Part shown: in pieces, positions 8,105 to 17,161 of the stretch
How positions within the stretch are numbered: position 1 is the stretch's first letter
Layout: the number at the start of each line of letters is the position of its first letter
DNA from: CAJXII01 sp965242915
GTDB lineage: Bacteria; Campylobacterota; Campylobacteria; Campylobacterales; Arcobacteraceae
DNA length: 33,487 nt
Assembly (NCBI GenBank): GCA_965242915.1
Contig: CBDETN010000010.1
Location: 1 to 33,487 of the forward strand
Direction: 5' to 3'
Position numbers and translations under genes: made by a program
Notes under the pieces: generated by a model
The model's database searches: none
Told to the model about the DNA's origin: nothing
The model's input: the letters and a program-made list of their open reading frames with translations, nothing else

Positions 8105-9070
8105 ATGGATTTTAATCAAATTGCAAAAGAGGTTTTAGATACAGAAGCAAATGAACTTAAACTTGCTTCTAAAAATATTTCTACTTTTGATTTAGAAAAA
8201 GTTGTTGATCTAATCATTTCATGTAAAGGTAAATTAATAGTAACTGGAGTTGGAAAATCTGGACTTGTTGGTGCTAAAATAGCAGCAACATTTGCCAGTA
8301 CTGGAACTTCATCTTTCTTTCTACATCCTACTGAAGCTATGCATGGAGATTTAGGTATGATTGGCAAAGATGATGTTGTTTTAGCCTTATCTTATAGTGG
8401 AGAGAGTGAAGAACTTATTCAATTACTTCCTCACTTAAAACGTTTTAATATTCCATTAATTGCAATGGCTAAAGACAAAAACTCTACACTTGGAAAATAT
8501 GCAGATTTTTTTATGAATATTTCAGTTACTAAAGAGGCTTGTCCTTTAGATACAGTACCAACGTCATCAACTACATTAACAATGGCAATGGGAGATGTTT
8601 TAGCTATTTGCCTTATGAAAAAACGTAACTTTAAAAAAGAAGATTTTGCTTCATTCCATCCAGGTGGAAGTTTAGGAAAAAAACTTTTTATAAAAGTTGA
8701 TGATCTATTAAAAAAAGATAATCTTCCAATTGTTTCACGTGAAACAATTTTAAAAGACGCCATAATTACTATGAGCGAAGGAAGACTTGGAAATGTACTT
8801 ATTACTGATGAAAATGGCAAATTAACATCGGTATTAAGTGATGGGGATTTAAGAAGAGCTTTAATGAGTTCATATTTTTCAATTGATTGTAAAGTTGAAA
8901 CAATAGCTACAAAAAATCCTAAAACTATAAAAGATAAAAATCTTTTGGCAAGTGAGGCATTAGAGATAATTGAAGATTATAAAATTCAGTTATTAATTGT
9001 TACAAATGAAGATGATACAATAGTGGGTGTATTACATATTCATGACTTAATACAAGCAGGTATAAAATGA
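8105..9070 (+). CDS. kdsD: Arabinose-5-phosphate isomerase (KpsF/GutQ/KdsD family)
   Basis: Isomerises D-ribulose 5-phosphate to D-arabinose 5-phosphate, the first step to Kdo for lipid A-core or capsule. The 321-residue protein has an SIS sugar-isomerase domain (residues ~30-170; TGVGKSGLVG, SYSGESEE) and two CBS domains (~205-320). The start is ATG 8105 (MDFNQIAKEV) with AAGGA upstream; a longer frame overlapping rnj is not supported. It overlaps the next gene by 4 bp (ATGA). A perfect parS is embedded at 8731-8746 in the linker between the SIS and first CBS domains, encoding VSRET. Confidence 0.9.
   Translation: MDFNQIAKEVLDTEANELKLASKNISTFDLEKVVDLIISCKGKLIVTGVGKSGLVGAKIAATFASTGTSSFFLHPTEAMHGDLGMIGKDDVVLALSYSGESEELIQLLPHLKRFNIPLIAMAKDKNSTLGKYADFFMNISVTKEACPLDTVPTSSTTLTMAMGDVLAICLMKKRNFKKEDFASFHPGGSLGKKLFIKVDDLLKKDNLPIVSRETILKDAIITMSEGRLGNVLITDENGKLTSVLSDGDLRRALMSSYFSIDCKVETIATKNPKTIKDKNLLASEALEIIEDYKIQLLIVTNEDDTIVGVLHIHDLIQAGIK
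8731..8746. promoter_or_regulatory. parS: parS centromere site 2, inside kdsD
   Basis: A second perfect TGTTTCACGTGAAACA, 5,434 bp from site 1. It lies inside the coding sequence at a linker between domains, where the residues it forces are likely tolerated. With TG before and AA after, the dyad extends to TTGTTTCACGTGAAACAA (18 bp). Intragenic parS sites are common in bacteria, where ParB loads and spreads without stopping transcription. Confidence 0.9.
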
Positions 9071-9861
9071 AAAAAGATGAAGAAGAAAAATATAAACCAG
9101 TAAGATTAAACAAATTTATTTCTCATAATAGTAATTACTCAAGACGAGAAGCAGATAAGTTAATCGAAGAAGGAAAAGTTTCTATAAATGGAAAAGTTGT
9201 AGAAAATCTTGCCACAAAAGTTGATGAATTTGACAATATTAAGATTGGTAAACAAATTATAAAAGAAGACAAAAATAGAATGTATACTGTTATTGTTTAT
9301 AACAAACCCAAAGGTGAATTAGTTACTAAAAATGATCCTAGAGGCAGAAAAGTAATCTTTGATACCTTAGATAAAAAGTTTAAACATTTCATGCCAGTAG
9401 GAAGACTTGATTATGCTAGTGAGGGTTTAATTTTATTAACTGATTCTATTAGTGTAGCTGATAGGCTAATGCACTCTAAACTTGAAAGAATATACAAAAT
9501 CAAAGTTGATGGAAAGATCCATAAACAAGTTGAAGAATCAATGCAAAATGGTTTAGAACTTGAAGATGCTTCGATGGGTGGACATGAAAAATCAAAAATA
9601 AGATCGATGACTTTTGAGCCATTTATTAAATACCAAATTTTAACAAATGGAGAAAACTTTTCAAAAATAAAAGTTGCTATTTGCGAAGGTAAAAATAGAG
9701 AACTTAGAAGATTTTTTGGACATTTTGGTTTAGAAATTATGGACTTAAAAAGATTTGAATTTGGTGGAATTTCACTTAATAATCTACCAACTGGAAAAAG
9801 CAGATATTTATCAAAAGACGAATACAAAAACCTTAAACACTTTTTAGATACTAATGGATGA
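9067..9861 (+). CDS. RsuA/RluB-type pseudouridine synthase
   Basis: Isomerises uridine to pseudouridine in ribosomal RNA. The 264-residue protein has an S4 RNA-binding domain (residues ~12-60, RLNKFISHNSNYSRREADKL) and an RsuA/RluB/E/F catalytic domain. The catalytic-loop motif GRLDYASEGLILLTD contains the essential Asp (near residue 118). The late segment EGKNRELRRFFGHFG is the family's substrate-binding signature. Whether it is RluB (23S) or another member cannot be decided here. It overlaps kdsD by 4 bp and rarA by 8 bp. Confidence 0.9.
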   Translation: MKKDEEEKYKPVRLNKFISHNSNYSRREADKLIEEGKVSINGKVVENLATKVDEFDNIKIGKQIIKEDKNRMYTVIVYNKPKGELVTKNDPRGRKVIFDTLDKKFKHFMPVGRLDYASEGLILLTDSISVADRLMHSKLERIYKIKVDGKIHKQVEESMQNGLELEDASMGGHEKSKIRSMTFEPFIKYQILTNGENFSKIKVAICEGKNRELRRFFGHFGLEIMDLKRFEFGGISLNNLPTGKSRYLSKDEYKNLKHFLDTNG

Positions 9862-11035
9862 TTTATCAAACCAATTAAGACCTTGTGATTTAAACTCATT
9901 TATTGGGCAATCACATATTGTTGGAAAAGATAAAGCACTTTATAAATTAATACAAAAAAAAGAAATCCCACATCTCTTTTTTTATGGAAAACCTGGAACT
10001 GGTAAAACTACTCTTGCAAAAATTATTGCAAAACAGATAAATACTGACTATTACTATTTTAGTGCGACTTCAATAAAAGTAGAAGATTTACGTAAAGTAT
10101 TTGATAGATATAAAAATACTTTAATTAAACCTTTAATATTTATAGATGAAGTTCATAGATTATCAAAAAATCAACAAGAAGTTTTACTTCCTATAATGGA
10201 AAACTATGATGCAATTATAATTGGGGCTAGTACTGAAAATCCATTTTTTACACTAACAAATGCCATACGTTCAAGATCTTTTTTATATGAGTTTTTACCT
10301 TTTACTTTAGATGACTTATCACAAATATTAAATAAAGCCATAAAAGAAAATAGTATAAAGCTAGAAGAAGATGCAAGAGAGTATCTAATGCTTTCAAGTA
10401 GTGGCGATGCAAGGGCAATGTTAAATCTTCTTAATTTCTCTATTAAAATAGATTCTACCGTAAGCTTATCCCTATTAAAAGAACTTAGAGCAAATGTCAT
10501 AGGAGATGGAGCGAGTTCTTCAAGTACTCATTATGAATTAGCAAGTGCAATGATAAAATCTTTAAGAGGTTCTGATATAGATGCTAGTTTATATTATCTA
10601 GCAAGATTAATAAATGGCGGCGAGAGTGTTGAATTTATAACACGCCGTTTAATTGTTTTTGCTAGTGAAGATATTGGAAATGCAAATCCAAATGCTTTAA
10701 ATCTTGCCGTTAGTACAATGACTGCAACCTCAAAGCTTGGTTATCCAGAAAGTAAAATACTTTTAGGTCAATGTGCGATTTATTTAGCTTCAAGTCCAAA
10801 ATCAAATGCAGCATATTTAGGAATCAATAAAGCACTTAGTGAAGTAAAAAATGGTAAAATTTTAGATATACCAACTCATTTAGATAATAAACATATTGGA
10901 TATTTATATCCACATGATTTTGGTGGTTATGTAAAACAAGAGTATTTAAAAGAGGATTTAAATCTTTATAACTCTCTTGGAATAGCATATGAAAAAATAT
11001 TAGATAATTGGCTAAAAAAAATAAAGGCAATATAA
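9854..11035 (+). CDS. rarA: Replication-associated recombination AAA+ ATPase RarA
   Basis: RarA/MgsA-type clamp-loader-like ATPase that acts at stalled replication forks and interacts with SSB. The 393-residue protein shows the N-terminal LRPCDLNSFIGQSHIVG, Walker A GKPGTGKTT (near 45-53), Walker B LIFIDEVHR (near 94-102), a sensor 1 region (IIGASTENPFF) and the C-terminal tetramerisation domain with EDIGNANP. It is complete, with an 8-bp overlap with the preceding gene and a TAATG junction with hemJ, so it is inside the rsmA operon. Confidence 0.9.
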   Translation: MDDLSNQLRPCDLNSFIGQSHIVGKDKALYKLIQKKEIPHLFFYGKPGTGKTTLAKIIAKQINTDYYYFSATSIKVEDLRKVFDRYKNTLIKPLIFIDEVHRLSKNQQEVLLPIMENYDAIIIGASTENPFFTLTNAIRSRSFLYEFLPFTLDDLSQILNKAIKENSIKLEEDAREYLMLSSSGDARAMLNLLNFSIKIDSTVSLSLLKELRANVIGDGASSSSTHYELASAMIKSLRGSDIDASLYYLARLINGGESVEFITRRLIVFASEDIGNANPNALNLAVSTMTATSKLGYPESKILLGQCAIYLASSPKSNAAYLGINKALSEVKNGKILDIPTHLDNKHIGYLYPHDFGGYVKQEYLKEDLNLYNSLGIAYEKILDNWLKKIKAI

Positions 11036-11562
11036 TGGACATAATGGAATATTATTTATGGATAGTAACTTTTCATATAATGGCGATGATGTCATGGATG
11101 GCTTTACTGTTTTACCAACCAAGACTTTTTGTATATCATACAGAGCATAAGAACAAACCAGATTTTGTAGAAGTTGTAAAAATACAAGAATACAAAATGT
11201 TTAAAATCATAGGACAACCTGCCATGTGGGCAACTGTATTAAGTGGTGCCTTTATGATATATTTACGTCCAGATTTAATTCAAGGTGATGGTTGGTTATA
11301 TGCAAAACTATTTTTTGCTTTATTACTTATTGTTTATACCTTTTCATTAGAATATTATAGAAAAAACTTAGCTAATGGTATCTATCCAAAAAGTGGAAAT
11401 TTTTTTAGAGCTTATAATGAAGTGCCAACGATACTATCTCTTTTGATGGTTGGATATGTGATTACAAAAACATTTTCAATCTTATTTACTGTTATTACTT
11501 TGGCATTTGGGGCTCTTATCATATATAAGGTATTAAAACAAACACCAAAAGACGCAAAATGA
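11035..11562 (+). CDS. hemJ: Protoporphyrinogen IX oxidase HemJ
   Basis: Membrane haem-synthesis enzyme that oxidises protoporphyrinogen IX to protoporphyrin IX in bacteria lacking HemG/HemY. The 175-residue protein has about four to five hydrophobic helices. The first helix contains the conserved His of FHIMAMMSWMALLFYQPRLF, and MWATVLSGAFMIY forms another. The start is ATG 11035, overlapping the rarA stop as TAATG; an upstream frame inside rarA is not needed. It is the last intact gene of the operon. Its stop overlaps the ATG of a truncated following gene. Confidence 0.9.
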   Translation: MDIMEYYLWIVTFHIMAMMSWMALLFYQPRLFVYHTEHKNKPDFVEVVKIQEYKMFKIIGQPAMWATVLSGAFMIYLRPDLIQGDGWLYAKLFFALLLIVYTFSLEYYRKNLANGIYPKSGNFFRAYNEVPTILSLLMVGYVITKTFSILFTVITLAFGALIIYKVLKQTPKDAK

Positions 11563-11660
11563 CATTTGAAAAACTTATGTAGTTAAATACAAATATCTTA
11601 CTTGAAGATGCAAGAAATTTATTTAAATTAAGTGATGAAAATAAAAATCTAATTGTATAA
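11559..11660 (+). pseudogene. Truncated gene after hemJ
   Basis: The ATG overlaps the hemJ stop (ATGA), as for a normal operon member. The frame reads MTFEKLM, an amber stop, then LNTNILLEDARNLFKLSDEN and KNLIV before TAA. The surviving 33 codons look like the N-terminus of a real chromosomal gene that lost the rest when insertion sequences invaded just downstream (about 11661). I cannot identify the family. It shows that the rsmA operon once extended further. Confidence 0.5.
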
Positions 11661-11744
11661 TACCCCAAGAAAAGGGAGTGTAAACCTTAAAAATTAAATT
11701 TATTCGATCTGATAATAGAGTAAATTATTTGTAAAGGATTTGCA
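11661..11744. other. Possible IS256 outer end
   Basis: GGGAGTGTAAACC at 11675-11687 resembles the reverse complement of the IS256 right end at 17139-17160 (GAGAGTGTAAACTC). It may be the left end of that IS256 element, now separated from its gene by nested insertions. The match is about 11 bp and tentative. The rest of the stretch shows no gene. Confidence 0.25.
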
Positions 11745-12014
11745 TGAGCTTAGTTCATAGATGTTTTAAGAGTTCCAAATATATGTTCAACTCTTACTCT
11801 TGTTTTTGAGTATTTGTAATTTTCTTTATGTTGCTTATTTGTAAGTGGTGTATTTCTATATGCTCTTTGTATGACTTTATTTTTTACATTAGTATCTTTT
11901 AGATATTCTTCTATTTTGGGTAGATTTATAAGCAGAATCTGCATATAAAATATTATCATCTTTATCTATTAATTCTTTTATCACTTGAGAGTCATGAATT
12001 GATGCTGATGTTAC
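11745..12014 (-). pseudogene. IS5-family transposase remnant
   Basis: The C-terminal part of an IS5-type DDE transposase, cut at both ends and frameshifted. One frame gives TSASIHDSQVIKELIDKD and LYADSAYKS (the DSAY aspartate motif). After a frame change, IEEYLKDTNVKNKVIQRAYR and RVRVEHIFGTLKTSMN follow (the glutamate motif VEHIFG). It is cut on the right by the IS3 end at 12015 and on the left near 11745. It is a different lineage from the IS5 copies at 14614, 26159 and 31872. Confidence 0.75.
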
Positions 12015-12121
12015 TGTCAAGTGCAACCCAAAACTATACTACCCCAAAAAAACAAACAATTTTTTCTAAAGTTTAATTCTTAAAATAGTAAAATTAAACA
12101 ATAAAAATAGAGGGTAATAAT

Positions 12122-13045
12122 ATGAGCAGAACAAGAACAGTTTATAGTGCTGAATTCAAAACAAGATTAGTACTAGAACTTTTAAAAGAAGACAAAACAT
12201 TAACACAAATTGCAAGTAAAAATAATATAACACCGAAGAATTTGCAAAACTGGAAAAAGATATTTTTAAATAATGCAGTAGTTGCAATGGAACCTGCTAA
12301 AGCAGTTCAGGAATATAAAACTGTGATTACACAATTAGAAGCAAAAGTAGGTGCGTACGCTAAAAAAGTAGGTCAATTAACTGTAGAGAATGAGTGGGCT
12401 GTGGGAAAGTTAAAGAGCTTGGACTCTAGCTATAAAAAAGAGTTAGTAGATAAAACAGATAGTAAAATAATTTCAGTTGTAAAACAATGTAAACTACTTA
12501 ATTATAATAGAAGTAATTTATTTTATGTACCTATGGTAAATCCTATAAAACAAGATATTAAAAATGAGATAGTTAAAATATTTGTAGATATACCATGTTA
12601 TGGTTATATTAAAGTACACAAAGAGTTATTAGAACGTGGATACAATGTCTGTATCAATACAGTACGCCAATATCGTAAACAGTTAAGTTTAAGAGCTGTA
12701 CTAGTTGTACGTCCACCAAATACTTCTTGGGCTGATAAACAACATCCTAAACATTCATATAAAATTAGAGGTCTTGATATAGTAAGAGCAACAGATAATA
12801 TATGTATAGAAAGATTTTGGAGAAGTGCAAAGGTGGAAAAGATATATCTTAATGAATATTTCAAAATATCAACATTGAAAAATGATGTTACAGATTATAT
12901 GGAGTTTTATAATTATAGAAGATTTCATCAAACTTTAAATTATAAAAAACCTATGAATGTATACTTGGAAAGTATGAAAATAAATGATGTAAATTATAAT
13001 AAATTAGATGAAATTGTGGACTTAATTAAAAAAATGGGTGCATAA
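12122..13045 (+). CDS. IS3 orfAB fusion lacking the catalytic core
   Basis: A 307-residue ORF. Residues ~1-90 are the OrfA helix-turn-helix (MSRTRTVYSAEFKTRLVLEL) with a leucine-rich coiled coil. OrfB follows with the HTH_21 region (DIPCYGYIKVHKELLERGYN). The frame then jumps from KIRGLDIVRA to TDNICIERFWRSAKVEKIYL, which in intact IS3 OrfB proteins lie either side of a ~90-residue block holding the first two catalytic aspartates. Only the glutamate segment (IERFWR) and the C-terminus (YNYRRFHQTLNYKKP) remain. OrfA and OrfB are in one frame, so no programmed frameshift is needed. AGGGTAATA precedes the ATG. The product might bind element ends but cannot catalyse. Confidence 0.7.
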   Translation: MSRTRTVYSAEFKTRLVLELLKEDKTLTQIASKNNITPKNLQNWKKIFLNNAVVAMEPAKAVQEYKTVITQLEAKVGAYAKKVGQLTVENEWAVGKLKSLDSSYKKELVDKTDSKIISVVKQCKLLNYNRSNLFYVPMVNPIKQDIKNEIVKIFVDIPCYGYIKVHKELLERGYNVCINTVRQYRKQLSLRAVLVVRPPNTSWADKQHPKHSYKIRGLDIVRATDNICIERFWRSAKVEKIYLNEYFKISTLKNDVTDYMEFYNYRRFHQTLNYKKPMNVYLESMKINDVNYNKLDEIVDLIKKMGA

Positions 13046-13160
13046 AACATCGTTTAAACTATGGTATATTGGGAGTAAACAAAGGTTTATTTACAAATGA
13101 TTGTAAAAAAGCTCTAAAATATGTATAAATTGTGACTTAATTAAAAATATGGGTGCATAA
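13010..13160. repeat. Direct repeat of the IS3 ORF tail (13010-13045 and 13127-13160)
   Basis: ATTGTGGACTTAATTAAAAA... at 13010-13045 recurs almost unchanged at 13127-13160, both ending ATGGGTGCATAA. The copies are about 116 bp apart. The second sits exactly at the junction with the Mutator-type remnant, where it supplies foreign terminal codons to that frame. Confidence 0.7.
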
Positions 13161-13557
13161 TCTCCTATTTTTTTTATAGTTTACAAGATAATAATCCACT
13201 AAATTCGACTTCAAACTTTTACTCAAACCACGATGCAAACTAATCATATTTTTCATATGTGAGAATACTCCACCTTCGAGTGCATTTGTTGTATTTGATA
13301 TTGTTAAATTCTTATGATTTTTATAGGTAAAAAGATAAGGAAGGTTAGTTCTTAAACTTCTATATGCAGCTCGAATTCTTGGATGAGTATAATGAAGTTT
13401 ACCAGTGGTCTTTGAGATTGTTTTTTCATCTAAAAATACTTGATATTCATCATACCAATCATCTAACTTTTGAGTTAAATTCTTTTGAGTAGTATGAGTT
13501 AATCTTGATACAATTTTCTTTAAATCTTTACTAGCCTCAAGTTTAGATTTCATAGCT
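13150..13557 (-). pseudogene. Zinc-ribbon Mutator-type transposase, C-terminal fragment
   Basis: The frame contains RAAYRSLRTNLPYLFTYKNH and NTTNALEGGVFSHMKNMISL, the conserved C-terminal block with the catalytic Glu (NALEG). It has no N-terminus: the right edge is the IS481 end at about 13558 and the left edge the IS3 tail at about 13150, so it was cut by both neighbours. It closely resembles the fragment at 29486-29703. The N-terminal half of this family probably looks like the zinc-ribbon piece at 1-173. Confidence 0.75.
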
Positions 13558-13558
13558 G

Positions 13559-14546
13559 TCAAGTTTCACCACGTTGTACCATTTCAAAAGCAATATGTTG
13601 AAACACATCTGGTAAAATCTTAAATATTTCAGGTTTCGTTTGAAACCAACTTTGAACTGCATCAAATGGAGTTCTAACTTTTAATTCTTTTTTTTAAAGA
13701 ACCATGTCTTCTATTGAAGTTGTAGTATATCAAAAATTTATTTAAATCTTTTTTAACATCATCAATATTGTCATACTCTTCTGCTTTAATTGTAGCATTT
13801 TTAATAGTTCCGTTTACTCTTTCTACCATTGCGTTAGTTTGAGGTGTGTATGGAGCTGTTAGCCTATGTTCTATCTCATCATCTTTACACTCTACATCAA
13901 ACTTATGATTACCACTTACAAAACCTTTTCCTCTTGCCCATTTGTCTGTGAACTCTAATCCATTGTCTGTTAAAATATGTGTTAAGTAAAATGGAAAAAA
14001 TTCTTTACATTCTTTTAGAAAAGATACTGCATTTGCTGCTGTCTTATTCTCATACACTTTATAGTAAAGTAGCCTTGTAGCCCTGTCTATTGCTACAAAT
14101 AGGTAATATTTTTGCTTGTCAAACTTTGGTAAATAAGTTACATCTATATGTAAATAACCAGGCTCATACTCTTTGAACTTTTTAGCTTTTTCTTTTTGCT
14201 CTTGTGGAACTCTATTTATATCAAAGGCTTTTAAAGTACGATAAACATTACTTCTATTTGCATTTGGAATAATATCAACGATTGTATCTGCTAAGTCATC
14301 TAACTCCATCCAAGTCATTGTTCTGACTACTTTAATTAACTCTTTTTCTAAAGGTGTTAGAGCATAATGGATTCTTTTTGGTCTTGAACTTTTATCATTT
14401 AAAAAATCTCTATTTTTATGCTTGGCGATAGTTTTAACATTCACATTATAATTATTTGCTAATTCAACATTTGTTAAATTAGATTGTTGTATTATTTCTC
14501 TTACATGCTGGTTTGTTCTGGCATTAGAGTGATAGACTTGTGGCAT
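13559..14546 (-). pseudogene. IS481-family transposase with a frameshift at an A8 run
   Basis: The first 290 residues are open: an N-terminal helix-turn-helix (MPQVYHSNARTNQHVREIIQ), then an rve/DDE core with HIDVTYL, LTDNGLEF and the Glu in MVERVNGTIKN. At 13688-13695 (8 T on the plus strand, A8 in the message) the frame runs into a stop after LKKRIKS. Moving one base restores KKELKVRTPFDAVQSWFQTK and the family's natural C-terminus, ending at TGA 13559-13561. The break is either a homopolymer mutation or a transcriptional-slippage site. The catalytic triad lies before it. Terminal repeats were not identified. Confidence 0.75.
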
Positions 14547-14613
14547 TTTTAAAATCCTTATTTGCTGTAAAGATTTTACAATTATGTTGTTAAGCTATCG
14601 CTTTCTTATTTAT

Positions 14614-15902
14614 AGGCATCTCTAAAAACTACCCAACCTAAGCAATTTAAAATCAAGATTTAGTTAAAATAGATATTAAATATCACTCAAAAGGCTTTAT
14701 AAATGCAAGGATTATTTGATTTAGAATTTCATGAGAGAAAAATAAAAGAATATCAACCACCACTAACAAAATTAGATAAAGTTGTAGATTGGAATATGTT
14801 TAGAGAACCAATAGAGAAGGCTTTATACGTAGAACCTAAAGGTGCTGGTGGTAGGCCATCATACGATAAGATAATGATGTTTAAAATTTTAATATTACAA
14901 AAATACTATAATTTAAGTGATGAACAAACAGAATTTCAAATAAATGATAGAACATCATTCAAACAATTTTTAGAATTGAAAATTGGAGATAAAATACCTG
15001 ATGAAAAAACTATTTGGCATTTCAAAGAACAGCTATCAAATAAGAATTTATCTTTAACATTATTTGAACTATTTACTAAACAACTTATAAATAAAGGTAT
15101 TATAGCAAAAGAGGGAAGTATGATAGATGCTTCATTTGTAGATGTTCCTAGACAAAGAAATTCTAAAGAAGATAATGCTGATATTAAAAAAGGTGCTATA
15201 CCTTTAAAATTTGCCAGAAAAGATAACAATGGTAAACGAAGCAAGTTATGCCAAAAAGATACTGATGCAAGTTGGATGACTAAATCAAGTGAACGACACT
15301 ATGGATATAAAGACCATATTAACGCAGATGAAAAAACTAAATTCATAACTAAATATAGTGTTACAAGTGCTGCTCCTCATGATTCTACTGAAATTAAAAA
15401 TATCATTGATGAAACAGATAATAAACTTCATGCAGATAGTGCTTACAGGAGTAAAGAGATAGAAGAATTTCTAGAAGATAAAAATTGCAAAAGCTTTGTG
15501 CATGAAAAAGGTTACAGAGGTAGTCCTTTAACAGATGAACAAAAAGATTCAAATAACATAAAATCTAAAATTAGAGCAAGAGTAGAACATATATTTGGAT
15601 TTATGACAAACTCTATGAATGATGCCTTACATATGAAGTCCATTGGGATAAAACGAATCAAGTCATCTATAGGATTTTTAAATCTTACATATAATCTCTT
15701 TAGATATGAACAGTTAGTTAGATTGCAAAAAGTGAAAGTTATGTAAAAATATATGAAATCATAGAGATTTTACAAAAACTCACAAAGATCATTATAATTT
15801 TTAGTAGAATTTTATAGTAAATCAAGTTTCGCGTGTGATAAATTTTAAAAATTAAGTTAAAAATGATTTAAACAAATTAGAAAGTTGTTTTTAGAGGTTC
15901 CC
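14614..15902 (+). mobile_element. IS5-family element, copy 1 (diverged)
   Basis: The ends match those of copies 2 and 3: left GGCATCTCTAAAAACTACC, right (reverse complement) GGGAACCTCTAAAAACAAC. About 1.29 kb with one intact transposase gene. The terminal bases have drifted from the GGGCACCTC seen in copies 2 and 3. It interrupted the 5' end of the IS256 gene that begins right after its end. Confidence 0.8.
14703..15746 (+). CDS. IS5-family transposase (copy 1)
   Basis: A complete 347-residue DDE transposase. It has the DUF772-like N-terminal region (DKIMMFKILILQKYYNLSDE), the first Asp in SMIDASFVDVPRQRN, the HYGYKDHINAD strand, the second Asp in LHADSAYRS, and the Glu in RARVEHIFGFM. It is clearly homologous to, but diverged from, the identical proteins at 26241-27284 and 32019-33062. 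No frameshift or stop, so it may still be active if its drifted ends are recognised. Confidence 0.85.
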   Translation: MQGLFDLEFHERKIKEYQPPLTKLDKVVDWNMFREPIEKALYVEPKGAGGRPSYDKIMMFKILILQKYYNLSDEQTEFQINDRTSFKQFLELKIGDKIPDEKTIWHFKEQLSNKNLSLTLFELFTKQLINKGIIAKEGSMIDASFVDVPRQRNSKEDNADIKKGAIPLKFARKDNNGKRSKLCQKDTDASWMTKSSERHYGYKDHINADEKTKFITKYSVTSAAPHDSTEIKNIIDETDNKLHADSAYRSKEIEEFLEDKNCKSFVHEKGYRGSPLTDEQKDSNNIKSKIRARVEHIFGFMTNSMNDALHMKSIGIKRIKSSIGFLNLTYNLFRYEQLVRLQKVKVM

Positions 15903-15903
15903 A

Positions 15904-17160
15904 ATATTAAATTTAGAAGAATTAAAGAAACAAATAAAAGATGGTACTTTTACAGGTTTAGAATCATTAGAGAATGAATTTAAATCAATGTTAAAAGAAG
16001 TTTTACAAGAAACTGCACAAGAAGAATTAACTTCGCACTTAGGTTATGAAAAGAACCAAATCTCAAAAAACACAAACTCAAGAAATGGTTATAACAAAAA
16101 GAAACTCAATTCCAAATATGGTCAAGTTGATTTAGAAATCCCAAGAGACAGAGATTCTAGTTTTGAACCACAACTAATAAAAAAAAGAGAAACAATTCTT
16201 GAAGGAACTCTCAATTTAATAATATCACTTTATGCCAAAGGCATGAGTGTAAGGGATATTCAATTACATCTTGATGATTTATATGGATATGAACTTTCAG
16301 CAGAAACAATATCTAATATGACTAATAAAGTATTAGAACTTGCAAAAGATTGGCAAAATAGAGCTTTAGACCAAATGTATCCAATCATTTTTATGGATGC
16401 AACTATTCTTAAAATAAGAATAGATAGAGTTGTTAAAAATGTAGCTGCTTATATTATGCTAGGAATTACAGCAGAAGGTAGTAAAGAAATAATAGGAATT
16501 TGGATTGGTAATAATGAAACTAGTAAATATTGGCTCTTCTTACTTAATGAAATTAAGAACAGAGGAGTTGAAGATGTTCTTATCTTTGCCATAGATGGTC
16601 TAAATGGTTTTAATGAAGCGATACAAGCCAATTATCTTAAAGCAGAGATACAGTGATGTATCGTGCATCAAATTAGAAGCTCATTAAAGTTTGTTTCTTA
16701 AAAAAGACAGAAAAGCAATTGCAAATGATTTAAAATCAGTTTATACTGCTATTTCAGAAGAACATGCCTTAGAAAACCTAAATGAATTTCACGATATTTG
16801 GGGAGAAAAATACCCTCATATCAAGCAATCTTGGCTAAATCATTGGGATGAATTAGCTACTTTTTATAAATATCCAGAAGCTATTAAAAAGCTAATTTAT
16901 ACAACAAATCCAATAGAATCACTTAATTCAACAATTAAAAGAAAGACAAAATCAAAAGGATCTTGCCCAACAGTAGACTCAGCTTTTAAGGTAATGTATT
17001 TATCAACTAAAGAGGTTCAAAATAAATGGAAAAGGTCAAGAGTTAGAAATTGCTCAGAGATTTATCCTCAACTATGTATATTTTTCAGCGAAATTATGGA
17101 AAAATATACAAAGTAGTTAGAGGATAATTGGTTGGTTTACACAGATGAGTTTACACTCTC
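15904..17160 (+). pseudogene. IS256-family transposase pseudogene
   Basis: A Mutator-superfamily transposase broken in three ways. The start codon is lost at the IS5 copy 1 end (frame opens NLEELKKQIKDG). CGA has become TGA at 16654-16656 (EIQ*CIVHQIR). A one-base insertion follows near 16705 (VS*-KDRKAIA). Catalytic parts are recognisable: IIFMDATILKI, FAIDGLNGF and the Glu segment TTNPIESLNSTIK. The coding part ends at TAG 17114-17116. The element end is about 17160, within GTTTACACTCTC. Confidence 0.85.
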
Positions 17161-17161
17161 G

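Larger units (their letters stand above)
12015..13160 (+). mobile_element. IS3-family element, internally deleted
   Basis: The left end begins TGTCAAGTGCAACCC at 12015, the same TGTCAAG start as the IS3 remnant at 362. The right end is not clear: the tail of the ORF (13010-13045) is repeated at 13127-13160 and no matching inverted end is obvious. The element contains a single fused orfA-orfB frame lacking most of the DDE core, so it cannot move by itself. Confidence 0.6.
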
